Of a stretch of DNA of 64,000 bases, positions 1 to 9,300 are shown piece by piece. Numbering within the stretch: the first letter of the stretch is position 1; each line of letters begins with the position of its first letter. The stretch comes from Siphonodentalium dalli (lineage: Eukaryota; Mollusca; Scaphopoda; Gadilida; Siphonodentaliidae). A model generated the notes under the pieces. The model saw only the letters and a list, made by a program, of their open reading frames with translations, made no database searches and had not been told where the DNA came from. The stretch covers positions 156,697,151-156,761,150 of the forward strand of contig CP136068.1 of assembly GCA_032622095.1 (NCBI GenBank), read 5' to 3'. The position numbers and the translations under genes are program-made.

Positions 1-241
1 TCTGGCGCTCCCACGGGGGGCGAGTGTTCGGGTATTTCAGTTATTCCGGAGACTCCTGCATCTCCCGAGGGGATGGACTCGGCCCCTTCCACGGCTACAC
101 GGAAGCGGGCACACGACGGAGAGGGGGACGACGACACGGGCCGCCGTAAGGTCATTCCCGTCCTCGCGGAGATCCTCTCAAGACAGTTCCGACGTGGAAT
201 CCGAAGTCGATGTGAAAGGGTCGGATGTCGACCCCGGTTAA
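1..241 (+). pseudogene. ORF1 C-terminal tail of E1 (partial, frameshifted)
   Basis: This is the end of a Tx1-like ORF1 protein. The readable features are VIPETP, then TRKRAHDGEGDDD and a serine/aspartate-rich acidic tail that ends DVDPG and a TAA at 239-241. The same order occurs at the end of E5 ORF1 (24640-24894). The frame changes between about 150 and 170, near a run of C and G, so this copy is probably not functional. The zinc-knuckle part lies upstream of the window. Confidence 0.75.
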
Positions 242-382
242 CTTTGCATATGTGACCTATTATGTACTTTACAAAATTAATTCCGACCTGGACATGTCTC
301 CGATTATCCTATATTCTTCCTTTCCGGCAAGCGACCCTGGCTACGACCCTGGACTACGAGATTGCCCATTTCTTCCAACCAA

Positions 383-405
383 AGCTTGACACGCAGTGTC
401 CAGCT
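383..405 (+). other. Inter-ORF hairpin of E1
   Basis: AGCTTGACAC, loop GCA, then GTGTCCAGCT fold into a stem with one mismatch, about 170 nt before the ORF2 ATG. The same place in E2 (6158-6178), E4, E6 and E5 (25038-25058) also holds a stem, but with different bases (GCCTGAC/GTCAGGC or GCCTGGC/GTCAGGC). Retained pairing despite changed sequence supports an RNA role. What it does, perhaps in internal initiation of ORF2, is inference. Confidence 0.55.
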
Positions 406-574
406 GCGGAGTAGTGTTTCGTCTTGTATTTTTAGATTTCCTTTCATTGACATGGCTTCATCGCCGCCCGCGCTGGTCGCGGTCTGCTTTGAGGTCATTT
501 CAATTATCCATTCTTTGTTGTGTTTTGTATAGAATTATGTGCGTTCGTTCAGTTTTTCCCCTCCCACACCTTTC

Positions 575-3500
575 ATGGACGGGTTGTTTATAGCTTCCTT
601 GAATGCTCGAGGACTGAGGAATGCTCAAGGACTGAGAAATGCTCAGACGATGCAGGCGTTGAAATACCTTTTCTCGGTTGATAGAGTTGACATACTTTTC
701 CTTCAGGAGACGTATGTCGACGACTATCAACTGGGCGACCAGCTGGCTGTAGATTTGGGATGTAGGGGTTATTGGGCCACAGGCTCCAATCACTCCTGTG
801 GGACAGCAGTCTTGGTCAAACATTCGTTGAATTTCACTGTTCACCGCTCTTTTTCTGAGCTGGATGGGCGTTTCGTGGGTGTCGATGGCGACATCTCCGG
901 AATTCCCCTCCGGCTAATTTCCTTTTACGGGCCTCAGCACAACGACCCGAATAAAAACCTGGTTTATCAAACTTTACTGCCCCATTTCAACACTAGTCGG
1001 GCCATCATTTTAGGTGGTGATTTCAATTTCATCCTCAATACATCCCTTGACAAGATCGGTGGGGATTCCCGCCCCTCCCCTTTTGCCAAGGAATGGATTC
1101 GCACTATGGGTACGTATGGGCTGGTCATCGTATACCGCTCTTTACACCCTCGACAAGTTCAAACCACCTGCCATTCTGGTGATATCCACTCCCGATTGGA
1201 TCGGTTCTACATTTCGAAATCCCTCATGTCATCCCCTCCCCAATTTTCACAACAAACGTTTCCTTACTCCGATCACGACACGATCGCCATTCATTTCCAA
1301 AATTCCCCTGATATTTCCTTAGGGCCTGGGTATTGGAAGGTTAACAGTGCTTTATTCTCGGATTTTGAGTTCAGGGATTCCTTTACGGAATTTTGGCTTG
1401 ATTCTACTTCTTCCGTGCACGATGACGAAATCACGCCGGAATGGTGGGATCAACTTAAAGATTCCATAAAGAGCTTCCTACAAGATTACTCTCGTACTAA
1501 AGCTTCGTCTGAACGTATTCAACTTCGTCGTATGGAGAGACAATATCATGCCCTTTTACGTGCTGAACGTTTCTCCCCCGGTACATACACTGATCAAATT
1601 GTTCCCTTAAAGGCAAGCATTCAAAATCGCCTGATCAATGCCACTCAAGGGGCCTACATTCGGTCCCGGTCTAAAATTCTCAATTCCAACGACGTTTCGT
1701 CGGATTACATTCGTTCGTTGGAATACACTCGCAGTTCAAGGAAATTAATTACCTCTGCTGTCTATGACGGGATCGCACATACATCCCAAGACGGCATTAT
1801 GACCGCTTTTCGAGATTTTTGGTCCTCTCTTTTCACTCGGGGCGTAACTGACCCCGAAGTCCGTCCCACATTTCTACAAGATCTACCACAGGTTCCCACT
1901 TCTGACGTCACCTTATGTGACAGCCCATTAACTGCCCTGGAATTAACTGATGCCATTAAAGGTATGTCCAGTGGCCGGGCACCCGGATTAGATGGGTTGG
2001 GTGTGGAATTTTATTCCACATTCTCCCTGCTGGTCACCCCCATCCTTTTAGTCCTTTACAACAAATGTCTTTCCCATACATTACCCCTTTCTCAACGGAC
2101 GTCCCTTATTACTCTCCTACCCAAAGATTTGGACCACCCAGAGGTCCCCTCCAATTACCGCCCCATTAGTTTATTAAACGTGGATTATAAAATACTTTCT
2201 AAAACATTATGCAACCGCCTGAAGGTTGTTATTCATAACGTCATTTCTGGCGATCAAACATGCGGTGTGCCAGGCCGCACCATTTTGGACAATTGCCACC
2301 TCATGCGTAACATTCAAGACTATTGCGCTCATAAAAATATCCCCTGTGCGTTTTTAAGTCTCGATCAACAAAAAGCGTTTGATCGAGTTGACCATGAATA
2401 TTTATTCCACGTCCTTTCAGCTTTTGGGTTCGGCCCCACTTTTATTTCGTGGGTTCGCCTCCTTTATACGGACATATTTTCCAGTGTATATATCAATCAG
2501 CACATTTACACCCCCTTCCCCGTCACTCGCTCAGTTCGACAAGGCTGTAGCTTATCTCCCCTTTTATATATTCTTTGCCTGGAGCCCCTTTTAATCAATA
2601 TTCGCTCAGCTCCGAACGTCCCCGGTCTTATGGTACCGGGAGCGCCCACGCCCTTCAAACTAACGGCATATGCCGACGACGTCACCCTTTTCGTGACGAC
2701 GGACGCCTCTATTACCGCTGCCCTGTCCATTATTGATACATTCGGGCGCGTCTCCGGCTCCAAGTTAAATTTGAACAAATCCGTCGGTCTCTTTTTGGGC
2801 TCATGGAGCCGACGTACCGACAGCCCCAGTGGCCTAAAGTGGGTCAAATCACACAAAATCCTCGGTATCCAATTTGGATCTCAGGTCACCACTGACGACC
2901 ATTTTCACAATTTGTTTCAAAATTTTTCGAAATCCCTCCAATTTGGCAGGTTTGCCCACCTCCCCTCATTCACCAGAGCTTCTTATCTTAATGTTTACGC
3001 CTTAAGCAAGCTCTGGTATTATTCATCAATTATCCCCATGACCCCTCATTATATTACGCTCGTCCAACGAGCGTCCTTCCAGTTTTTCTGGGCCACCAAA
3101 TCGGAACCCCTCCCCCGCAGTCTCATGTACGCCCCCAAAAAATTAGGGGGCGCTGATATTGTCCATCTACCGACTAAGTTTCATTCTTATTATCTCCGTC
3201 ATGTTCAGAGGTTGCTTACCAGCCCAGATGTGCGATGGTCTGTGTTTGCCATTTACTGGATCGGTCTTTCAATTCGCCAGTACCAACCCCTTTTCGCTTC
3301 CAACAACACGGCTCATTGTGACCCCCAACATATTCCCTTATTCTACCGCCGGTGTTTGGCGTCCATCAAACACTTTGAAAAACACTCCCCCACCCTCCCG
3401 CTGGCACAACTTACTTCCAAAGAGTTTTACACTCTACTTTTACCTGCAGTCCTTTCCTCCCCTAAACTCCGTTGGTTTTACCCCAAATTGCCCCTTCATA

Positions 3501-4084
3501 TTGTTTGGGCCAATTTACACAACTCGGCCATTGATCCCCAGATTCGAGGGATTCTTTATCGATTAATATATGGAGTCCTCCCGACCCGGGACAGATTGGC
3601 CAAATTTTACGGACCCCGGGGCCACAAAAATTGTCCCCTTTGTAATTCCCTTCCCGAAACGGTACTGCATCTGTTTGTCGATTGCTCCGTCGTCCAGCCT
3701 TTATGGCATCTAGTCCGTGATTGGATTACCCCCCTTGCATTACACGAAAATTTCCGCACCCATCTTGGATTCATTCGCTTCCTTCTGGTCCGCGCTGACA
3801 ATCCCAATAATCGGGCTTTAGCCCTCATTCTCATTTCGGAAGCCGTGGCAACCATTTGGTTTTTCCGTAACCGCATTCACCATGCGCCAAAATGTATGAA
3901 CCCCCACCCCACGGCTTCACAACCTGATCACGTCCCTATTTTAGCATTCCTTTCTCGAATTCGCACTCGCGTGCTCCTCGATCATCACCGACTGCCCCTA
4001 CATGAATTTGAAAATCTGTGGTTACAGACCACAGACATTTGCCAACTGAACGATAGCGATGATTCTATTCATTTCACCTTTTAG
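575..4084 (+). CDS. Intact ORF2: AP endonuclease / reverse transcriptase of Tx1-like LINE
   Basis: 1169-residue ORF2 protein that would nick the target and prime reverse transcription of the element RNA. I start at the ATG at 575 because MDGLFIASLN is shared by E2, E4, E5 and E6; the frame is open further upstream but without a shared Met. Endonuclease residues are visible: N10, E45 in LFLQETYVD, D149/N151 in GGDFN, D209 in RLDRFY and SDH at 232-234. Reverse transcriptase spans about 505-770: SNYRPISLLN ~526, FDRVDH ~602, RQGCSLSPLL ~655, YADD 699-702. A C-terminal knuckle (C1020, C1023, H1032, C1037) is present. Oddities: an 18-nt tandem duplication (GLRNAQ twice, residues 13-24) and Ile185 where sister copies have Asp in the conserved LVDVYR block. 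It is the only unbroken ORF2 in the window. Confidence 0.93.
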   Translation: MDGLFIASLNARGLRNAQGLRNAQTMQALKYLFSVDRVDILFLQETYVDDYQLGDQLAVDLGCRGYWATGSNHSCGTAVLVKHSLNFTVHRSFSELDGRFVGVDGDISGIPLRLISFYGPQHNDPNKNLVYQTLLPHFNTSRAIILGGDFNFILNTSLDKIGGDSRPSPFAKEWIRTMGTYGLVIVYRSLHPRQVQTTCHSGDIHSRLDRFYISKSLMSSPPQFSQQTFPYSDHDTIAIHFQNSPDISLGPGYWKVNSALFSDFEFRDSFTEFWLDSTSSVHDDEITPEWWDQLKDSIKSFLQDYSRTKASSERIQLRRMERQYHALLRAERFSPGTYTDQIVPLKASIQNRLINATQGAYIRSRSKILNSNDVSSDYIRSLEYTRSSRKLITSAVYDGIAHTSQDGIMTAFRDFWSSLFTRGVTDPEVRPTFLQDLPQVPTSDVTLCDSPLTALELTDAIKGMSSGRAPGLDGLGVEFYSTFSLLVTPILLVLYNKCLSHTLPLSQRTSLITLLPKDLDHPEVPSNYRPISLLNVDYKILSKTLCNRLKVVIHNVISGDQTCGVPGRTILDNCHLMRNIQDYCAHKNIPCAFLSLDQQKAFDRVDHEYLFHVLSAFGFGPTFISWVRLLYTDIFSSVYINQHIYTPFPVTRSVRQGCSLSPLLYILCLEPLLINIRSAPNVPGLMVPGAPTPFKLTAYADDVTLFVTTDASITAALSIIDTFGRVSGSKLNLNKSVGLFLGSWSRRTDSPSGLKWVKSHKILGIQFGSQVTTDDHFHNLFQNFSKSLQFGRFAHLPSFTRASYLNVYALSKLWYYSSIIPMTPHYITLVQRASFQFFWATKSEPLPRSLMYAPKKLGGADIVHLPTKFHSYYLRHVQRLLTSPDVRWSVFAIYWIGLSIRQYQPLFASNNTAHCDPQHIPLFYRRCLASIKHFEKHSPTLPLAQLTSKEFYTLLLPAVLSSPKLRWFYPKLPLHIVWANLHNSAIDPQIRGILYRLIYGVLPTRDRLAKFYGPRGHKNCPLCNSLPETVLHLFVDCSVVQPLWHLVRDWITPLALHENFRTHLGFIRFLLVRADNPNNRALALILISEAVATIWFFRNRIHHAPKCMNPHPTASQPDHVPILAFLSRIRTRVLLDHHRLPLHEFENLWLQTTDICQLNDSDDSIHFTF

Positions 4085-4189
4085 GTTCCATTCGCTTGTT
4101 TCATCGACGTCATTTAATTTCAATCGCTTTGCGCCCCTTCAATAATTTATTTATCCATACACTTTTAACTGTTTTTATCGCTTGGTACC

Positions 4190-4506
4190 TTCTGTGGCTG
4201 GTCCACATATACCTCGCTTTTACCCTTTCCTTTATTTTCGTCTTTGGTTAAATGTTTCTCGTTCTGTTTTTCGAACTTTCCCGTAGAGTTACCCCTCCTG
4301 AGTCGCAGGGCACGAAATGTCTCTGGGGCGCAGGGCGGGTAACTCTACCCTGTGTTTTGTCCTCCTCTTCGTGGGAGTTGGGTGGGTCGGAATTCCCCCC
4401 AACTCGTCTTTTGGTTTTAAACCCCCGCTCCATACCTGTGATACAGCAGACTCGTCTGTTTTTTAATCGGGGCGGGGGCACGTACGGTGCTGGCAGTTAG
4501 CCAGCC
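4190..4506 (+). other. Structured 3' UTR of E1: five successive hairpins
   Basis: Five stems can be read in order. (1) TGTGG 4193-4197 with CCACA 4203-4207. (2) GTAGAGTTACCC 4283-4294 with GGGTAACTCTAC 4337-4348. (3) GAGTTGGG 4375-4382 with CCCAACTC 4398-4405. (4) CCCCCGCTCC 4422-4431 with GGGGCGGGGG 4469-4478, which includes one G-U. (5) GCTGGC 4489-4494, loop AGTTA, GCCAGC 4500-4505. The same series follows ORF2 in E2, E4, E5 and E6. In many LINEs a 3' RNA structure is the recognition site of the reverse transcriptase; that role here is inference. Confidence 0.65.
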
Positions 4507-4638
4507 TTATATTTGTTTACTTTTGTACCGTATTAACCTGTTTCTGACTTTATGTCAGCGTTTTCTTTTGTATTATGTATACTCTTTTCTGAATAAAATA
4601 AAAAAATAATGGCGTTTCTTTGTTGTGTTTTGTTTTTC

Positions 4639-4668
4639 CGGGAGGGCTCTCCCGTAGGCTTACTGCCT
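4639..4668 (+). other. 5' leader double hairpin of E2
   Basis: CGGGAG-GGCT-CTCCCG (4639-4654) is followed directly by AGGC-TTACT-GCCT (4656-4668). E5's leader has a comparable arrangement, with a CCGGGAGG block and then TGGCA-TAA-TGCCA (23510-23522), so the second stem is kept with different bases. E6 has lost this region through a junction deletion. This may be an RNA element for translation or RNA binding. Confidence 0.45.
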
Positions 4669-4751
4669 GGAATAATTCTCAGTTCGTTCAGTTTTCTACA
4701 CCGGGAGGTATATCTGTGTTACAAGGTTTGTTTTGTTGTGTGTAACTAACA

Positions 4752-6017
4752 ATGTCTGCAGTTCAAAATGTTACCAAAGATGGCCTCGTGGCCGGCGTCC
4801 GGCTTTCCCCGCCGGACCCCAGGATCGTAAACCTAAATTCTTCCGCGCCTAAGTTGGTGACTGCCTTGGACCCGCAGGATCCATTTCGGTTCTGCTACGG
4901 ACCTGACTCTTTGTACTCAGATGTGGACATTCAGGCAGGGATAAGGGCGTGCACCACGGACATTGGGGTCCGTGGGCCCAACCCTGGACGGTTAACGGCG
5001 GAGCTCCTGGCAGACAAAGTGTTGTCGGAAATGCCCGAAGCGACTATTGGAGCTATCTATCGCGGCCAACAGGCCAGGGATTGGAGCGTGGTATTCACAT
5101 CCAAAGAACAGGCTGACAATTACGACAATCTCCAAGAGATGAGCCTCTTCGGAGATGAGTTGTATATCGGGCACACCGGGCTCACCCGGCGACCGAGGAC
5201 TGTTCGTGTCAACTGGTTACCCTTTGCGGTCCCGCACACGGCTGTTATTCAAGAACTGTCTACTTACGGCGACGTCAAATCTATAGAGTATTCTACGTTC
5301 GTCCGGGGAGGGCAAACCATTGCAAATGGTAAACACTCTCTCCGGATGATGCTCAGCGTAGAGGACCTGAGAGACTTTCCGGATTTCGCTTTCATCAATG
5401 GGTGCAAGGTGCTCATCACGCTTGTGGGGCGCCCCCCAATATGTTTACGGTGTGGGGTCAGGGGGCACGTTCGGGCCACCTGTCCCCAGAGTGGGCGACC
5501 GCCCCGGTCTTACGCTGCTGCTGCGAAGCGGGACGCGGCGTCTTTCTCGGAGCAGATACGGGCAGATGGAAACGTTCCACCTGGACCGGGGGCTAAACCC
5601 CCCTCCCAGGCCAGTGGTGCAGTGACGCCGCCTTCTGGGGATATTTCCCCCGTTTCTGTTACACCAGTGGTCCCCGCGGGGGGCATGGCAGAGCAGTTGG
5701 ACTCTGGCGCCACCCCGGGGGACAGTGTGCCACCAGTGGTCCCCATGGGTAGTATGGCAGGGCCGTCGGACTCTGGCGCTACCCCTGGGGACGTGCATGT
5801 TATTCCGGAGACCCCTGCGGAAATGGATTTCGTCACCCCTTCCCGGAAACGTAAAAACATTGAAGACGCGGAAGAACCCAGACGTAAAGTGGTTCCTTTC
5901 GAGTCCCTCGGCCTCTCGGACACGGAGGCGGACGCCTCCAGTGAGTCGGATTCCGAATCCGGTACTCTCACAGACGCCGAGGATGAACCGGGAGACGCCG
6001 AAGATGAACCGGGCTGA
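4752..6017 (+). CDS. Intact ORF1 nucleic-acid-binding protein of E2
   Basis: 421-residue ORF1 protein, the likely RNA-binding partner of ORF2 in the retrotransposition particle. ATG follows the leader and is shared with E6 (MSAVQNVTKD). Residues ~100-225 look like an RNP/RRM-type fold (WLPFAVPH, then two hydrophobic strand-like blocks); that fold is inference. A clear CX2CX4HX4C knuckle lies at C231, C234, H239, C244. The 290-350 region carries a two-copy repeat (VVP-G-MAE...DSGATPGD), and the tail after ~380 is basic (SRKRKN) then acidic. E5 has only one copy of the repeat. It is the only uninterrupted ORF1 in the window and ends 326 nt before the ORF2 ATG. Confidence 0.88.
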   Translation: MSAVQNVTKDGLVAGVRLSPPDPRIVNLNSSAPKLVTALDPQDPFRFCYGPDSLYSDVDIQAGIRACTTDIGVRGPNPGRLTAELLADKVLSEMPEATIGAIYRGQQARDWSVVFTSKEQADNYDNLQEMSLFGDELYIGHTGLTRRPRTVRVNWLPFAVPHTAVIQELSTYGDVKSIEYSTFVRGGQTIANGKHSLRMMLSVEDLRDFPDFAFINGCKVLITLVGRPPICLRCGVRGHVRATCPQSGRPPRSYAAAAKRDAASFSEQIRADGNVPPGPGAKPPSQASGAVTPPSGDISPVSVTPVVPAGGMAEQLDSGATPGDSVPPVVPMGSMAGPSDSGATPGDVHVIPETPAEMDFVTPSRKRKNIEDAEEPRRKVVPFESLGLSDTEADASSESDSESGTLTDAEDEPGDAEDEPG

Positions 6018-6343
6018 CTTTATTACTCACATTTATAATGCTTTACAAACTTCATCAGACCTGGACCCACCCCCGATTTTTTCCCGACTCTACTACTCCG
6101 GCTAGCGACCTTGGATCCGACCCTGAACATTCTACTTGCCTATTTCTTCCAACCTCAGCCTGACCTACATTGTCAGGCCGTCGGAAATGGACTTGTGTCT
6201 TTAATTTCATTATTTTTCATATGGTTTCAATACCGCCCGCGCTGGTCGCGGCTTTTATTTAGGTCAACTCATTTATTCTTTCTTTGTTGTGTTTTGTATA
6301 GAATTATGTGTGTTCGTTCAGTCAATCCCTTCCCACGCCCAGC

Positions 6344-9300
6344 ATGGACGGTTTATTCATCGCTTCTTTGAACGCTCGAGGACTGAGAAATACTCAGACG
6401 ATGCAGGCTTTGAAATACCTTTTCAAGGTTGATAGCGTTGACCTACTTTTCCTCCAGGAAACGTATGTCGACAGCTATCAACTGGGTGACCAGCTGGCTG
6501 TAGATTTGGGGTGTAAGGGCTATTGGGCCACTGGTTCCAATAGATCCTGTGGGACAGCAGTTTTGGTCAAACATTCGTTGAATTTCACTGTTCACCGTAC
6601 TTTTTCAGAGCTAGATGGGTATTTCGTGGGTGTCGATGCTGACATCTCCGGAATTCCCATCCGGCTTATTTCCTTTTACGGACCACAAAGACACGACCCC
6701 CAGAAGGATCTAATCTTTCAAACTTTAACACCCCATTTCAACACTAGTCGAGCTATTATTTTAGGTGGCGATTTCAATTTCATTCTCAATCCATCCCTCG
6801 ACAAAGTGGGTGGGGCGTATCGCCCCACCCCTTTTGCCAAGGAGTGGAATCGCATCATGTCTACCTATAAGTTGGTAGATGTTTACCGCTCTTTATACCC
6901 TCATCAGGTACAAACAACCTGCCATACAGGCAATGTTCATACCAGATTAGATCGTTTCTATATTTCAAAATCACTTATGTCACCCCCCCCCTAAATTTTC
7001 ACAACAAACATTTCCTTATTCCGATCACGACACGATCGCCATTCACTTCAAAAGTTCCCCTAATATTACCTTGGGACCTGGGTATTGGAAGGTTAACAGT
7101 GCATTATTCTCGGATTTTGAGTTCAGGGAATCCTTTACGGAATTTTGGCTTGATTCTACCTCTTCCGTGCACGATGATGAAATCACGCCGGAATGGTGGG
7201 ATCAACTTAAAGATTCCATAAAGAGCTTTCTACAAGACTACTCTCGTACTAAAGCTTCGTCTGAACGAATTCAGCTTCGTCGTATGGAGAGACAATATCA
7301 TGCCCTTTTACGTGCTGAAAGTTTATCCCCCGGTACATACACTGATCAAATTGTCCCCCTAAAGGAATGCATCCAAACTAGTTTGATAAATGCCACCCAA
7401 GGGGCCTATATACGGTCCCGGGCTAAAATACTTAATTCCAAAGACGTTTCGTCTGAATATATTCGATCTTTGGAACACACCCGTAGTTCGAGGAAACTTA
7501 TTACCTCTGCTGTCTATGACGGGATCAACCATACATCCCAAGACGGCATAATGACCGCATTTCGAGACTTTTGGTCCTCCCTCTTTACTCGGGGCGTAAC
7601 CGACCCCGCAACTCGTCCCACATTTTTGCGTGACTTACCACAAGTCCCCCACACTGATGTCTCCTTATGTGACCGCCCTTTAACTGCCCTGGACTTAAAC
7701 GACGCCATTAACGGTATGTCCAGTGGCCGGGCACCCGGATTAGATGGGCTGGGTGTGGAATTTTATTCCACATTCTCTCATCTGGTCACCCCCATCCTTT
7801 TAGTCTTGTACAACAAATGTCTCCATTATAAATTACCCCTTTCTCAAAGAACGTCTCTTATTACTCTCCTACCCAAAGATTCAGACCACCCGGAAGTTCC
7901 CTCCAATTATCGCCCCATCAGTTTGCTTAACGTGGATTACAAAATACTTTCTAAAACATTATGCAACCGATTAAAGGTTGTTATTCACAACGTCATTTCC
8001 GACGATCAAACCTGCGGAGTGCCAGGCCGCACTATTCTGGACAATTGTCATCTAATGCGTAATGTTCAAGATTATTGCGCTCAAAAAAACATCCCCTGTG
8101 CATTTTTAAGTCTCGATCAACAAAAAGCCTTTGATCGAGTCGACCACGATTACTTATTCCACGTTCTTTCGGCATTCGGTTTTGGCCCCACATTCATATC
8201 GTGGGTTCGCCTCCTTTATACGGACGTATTTTCCAGTTTATATATCAATCAGTACGTTTCCACCCCCTTCCCCGTCACTCGCTCAGTCCGACAAGGCTGT
8301 AGCTTATCACCCCTACTATATATTCTTTGCTTAGAGCCCCTTTTAATCAAAATACGCTCCGACCCGGCTGTCCACGGCCTAACGGTACCGGGGGCGCCTA
8401 CCCCTTTCAAATTAACGTCTTATGCCGACGACGTCACCCTTTTTGTGACGGACGACAACTCTATTAAAGCTGCCTTGTCCATTCTTGACAATTTTGGACA
8501 CAGCTCCGGCTCCAAATTAAACTTAACCAAATCCGTTGGTCTTTTTATGGGCTCCTGGAGTCGCCGTACCGACAGCCCACATGGGTTCAAGTGGGTCCAA
8601 TCCCACAAAATCCTCGGCATACAATTTGGATCACAAGTCACCACGGATGATCATTTTCACAATTTATTCCAAAAATTTTCAAAGTCCCTCCAATTTGGCA
8701 AGTTTGCCCGCCTTCCGTTATTTACCAGGGCCTCCTACCTTAACGTTTATGCCTTAAGCAAACTCTGGTACTATTCCTCGATAATCCCTATGCCCCCTCA
8801 TTACATTACGCTGATACAACGTGCGTCATTTAATTATTTCTGGGCCACCACATCCGAACCCCTCCCCCGCAGTCTCATGTACGCCCCCAAAAAATCAGGG
8901 GGCGCTGATATTGTCCATCTACCGACTAAGTTTCATTCTTACTATCTCCGTCACGTTCAGAGGTTGCTTACCAGCCCAGATGTACGATGGTCTGTGTTCG
9001 CCATTTATTGGATCGGTCTTTCACTTCGCCAGTACCAACCCCAGTTTGCCTCCCTCAACACGGCCCATTGTGATCCCAATCACATCCCCCTCTTTTACCG
9101 CCGTTGTTTAGAGTCCATCACAACTTTCGAAAATTACCCCCCCCCCCCCACCCCCCTGCTGGCACAACTTACTTCAAAAGAGTTTTACACTCGACTTTTA
9201 CCAGCCGTCATTTCCGCCCCTAAACTCCTTCTGATTTACCCCAAACTGCCCCTTCATATTGTTTGGGCCAATTTACATAATTCTTTCATTGATCCCCAGA

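Larger units (their letters stand above)
1..4610 (+). mobile_element. Tx1-like LINE E1, subfamily A, 5' end outside window
   Basis: Non-LTR retrotransposon of the L1 superfamily, Tx1-like group. It contains the last ~80 codons of ORF1, a ~330-nt spacer, a complete ORF2 and a ~525-nt 3' UTR with AATAAA at 4592 and an A-rich tail ending near 4610. Tx1-like assignment rests on ORF2 architecture: AP-type endonuclease, then a reverse transcriptase with the SNYRPISLLN, SLDQQKAFDRVDH, RQGCSLSPLLY and YADD blocks, then a C-terminal CCHC. I see no target-site duplication, because E2 starts directly after the tail. Closest relative in the window is E5. Confidence 0.88.

Noticed and set aside
4600-4615. 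Target-site duplications around the Tx1-like elements
   Set aside because: I could not find convincing direct repeats at the E1/E2, E4/E5 or E5/E6 junctions, so specific target-site claims are not supported.
5442-5485. Retroviral gag/nucleocapsid reading of the CCHC knuckles
   Set aside because: No LTRs, protease or integrase occur, and the partner ORF2 is an endonuclease/RT of LINE type.
5510-5971. Long antisense open frames over Tx1-like ORF1 (also 30027-30488 and others)
   Set aside because: They mirror the GC-rich ORF1 codons in another frame, lack motifs and recur only where ORF1 recurs.
6977-7080. Programmed frameshifting in the poly-C run of ORF2
   Set aside because: E1, E4, E5 and E6 read through the same place in one frame, so the nine-C run in E2 is best seen as an ordinary indel.
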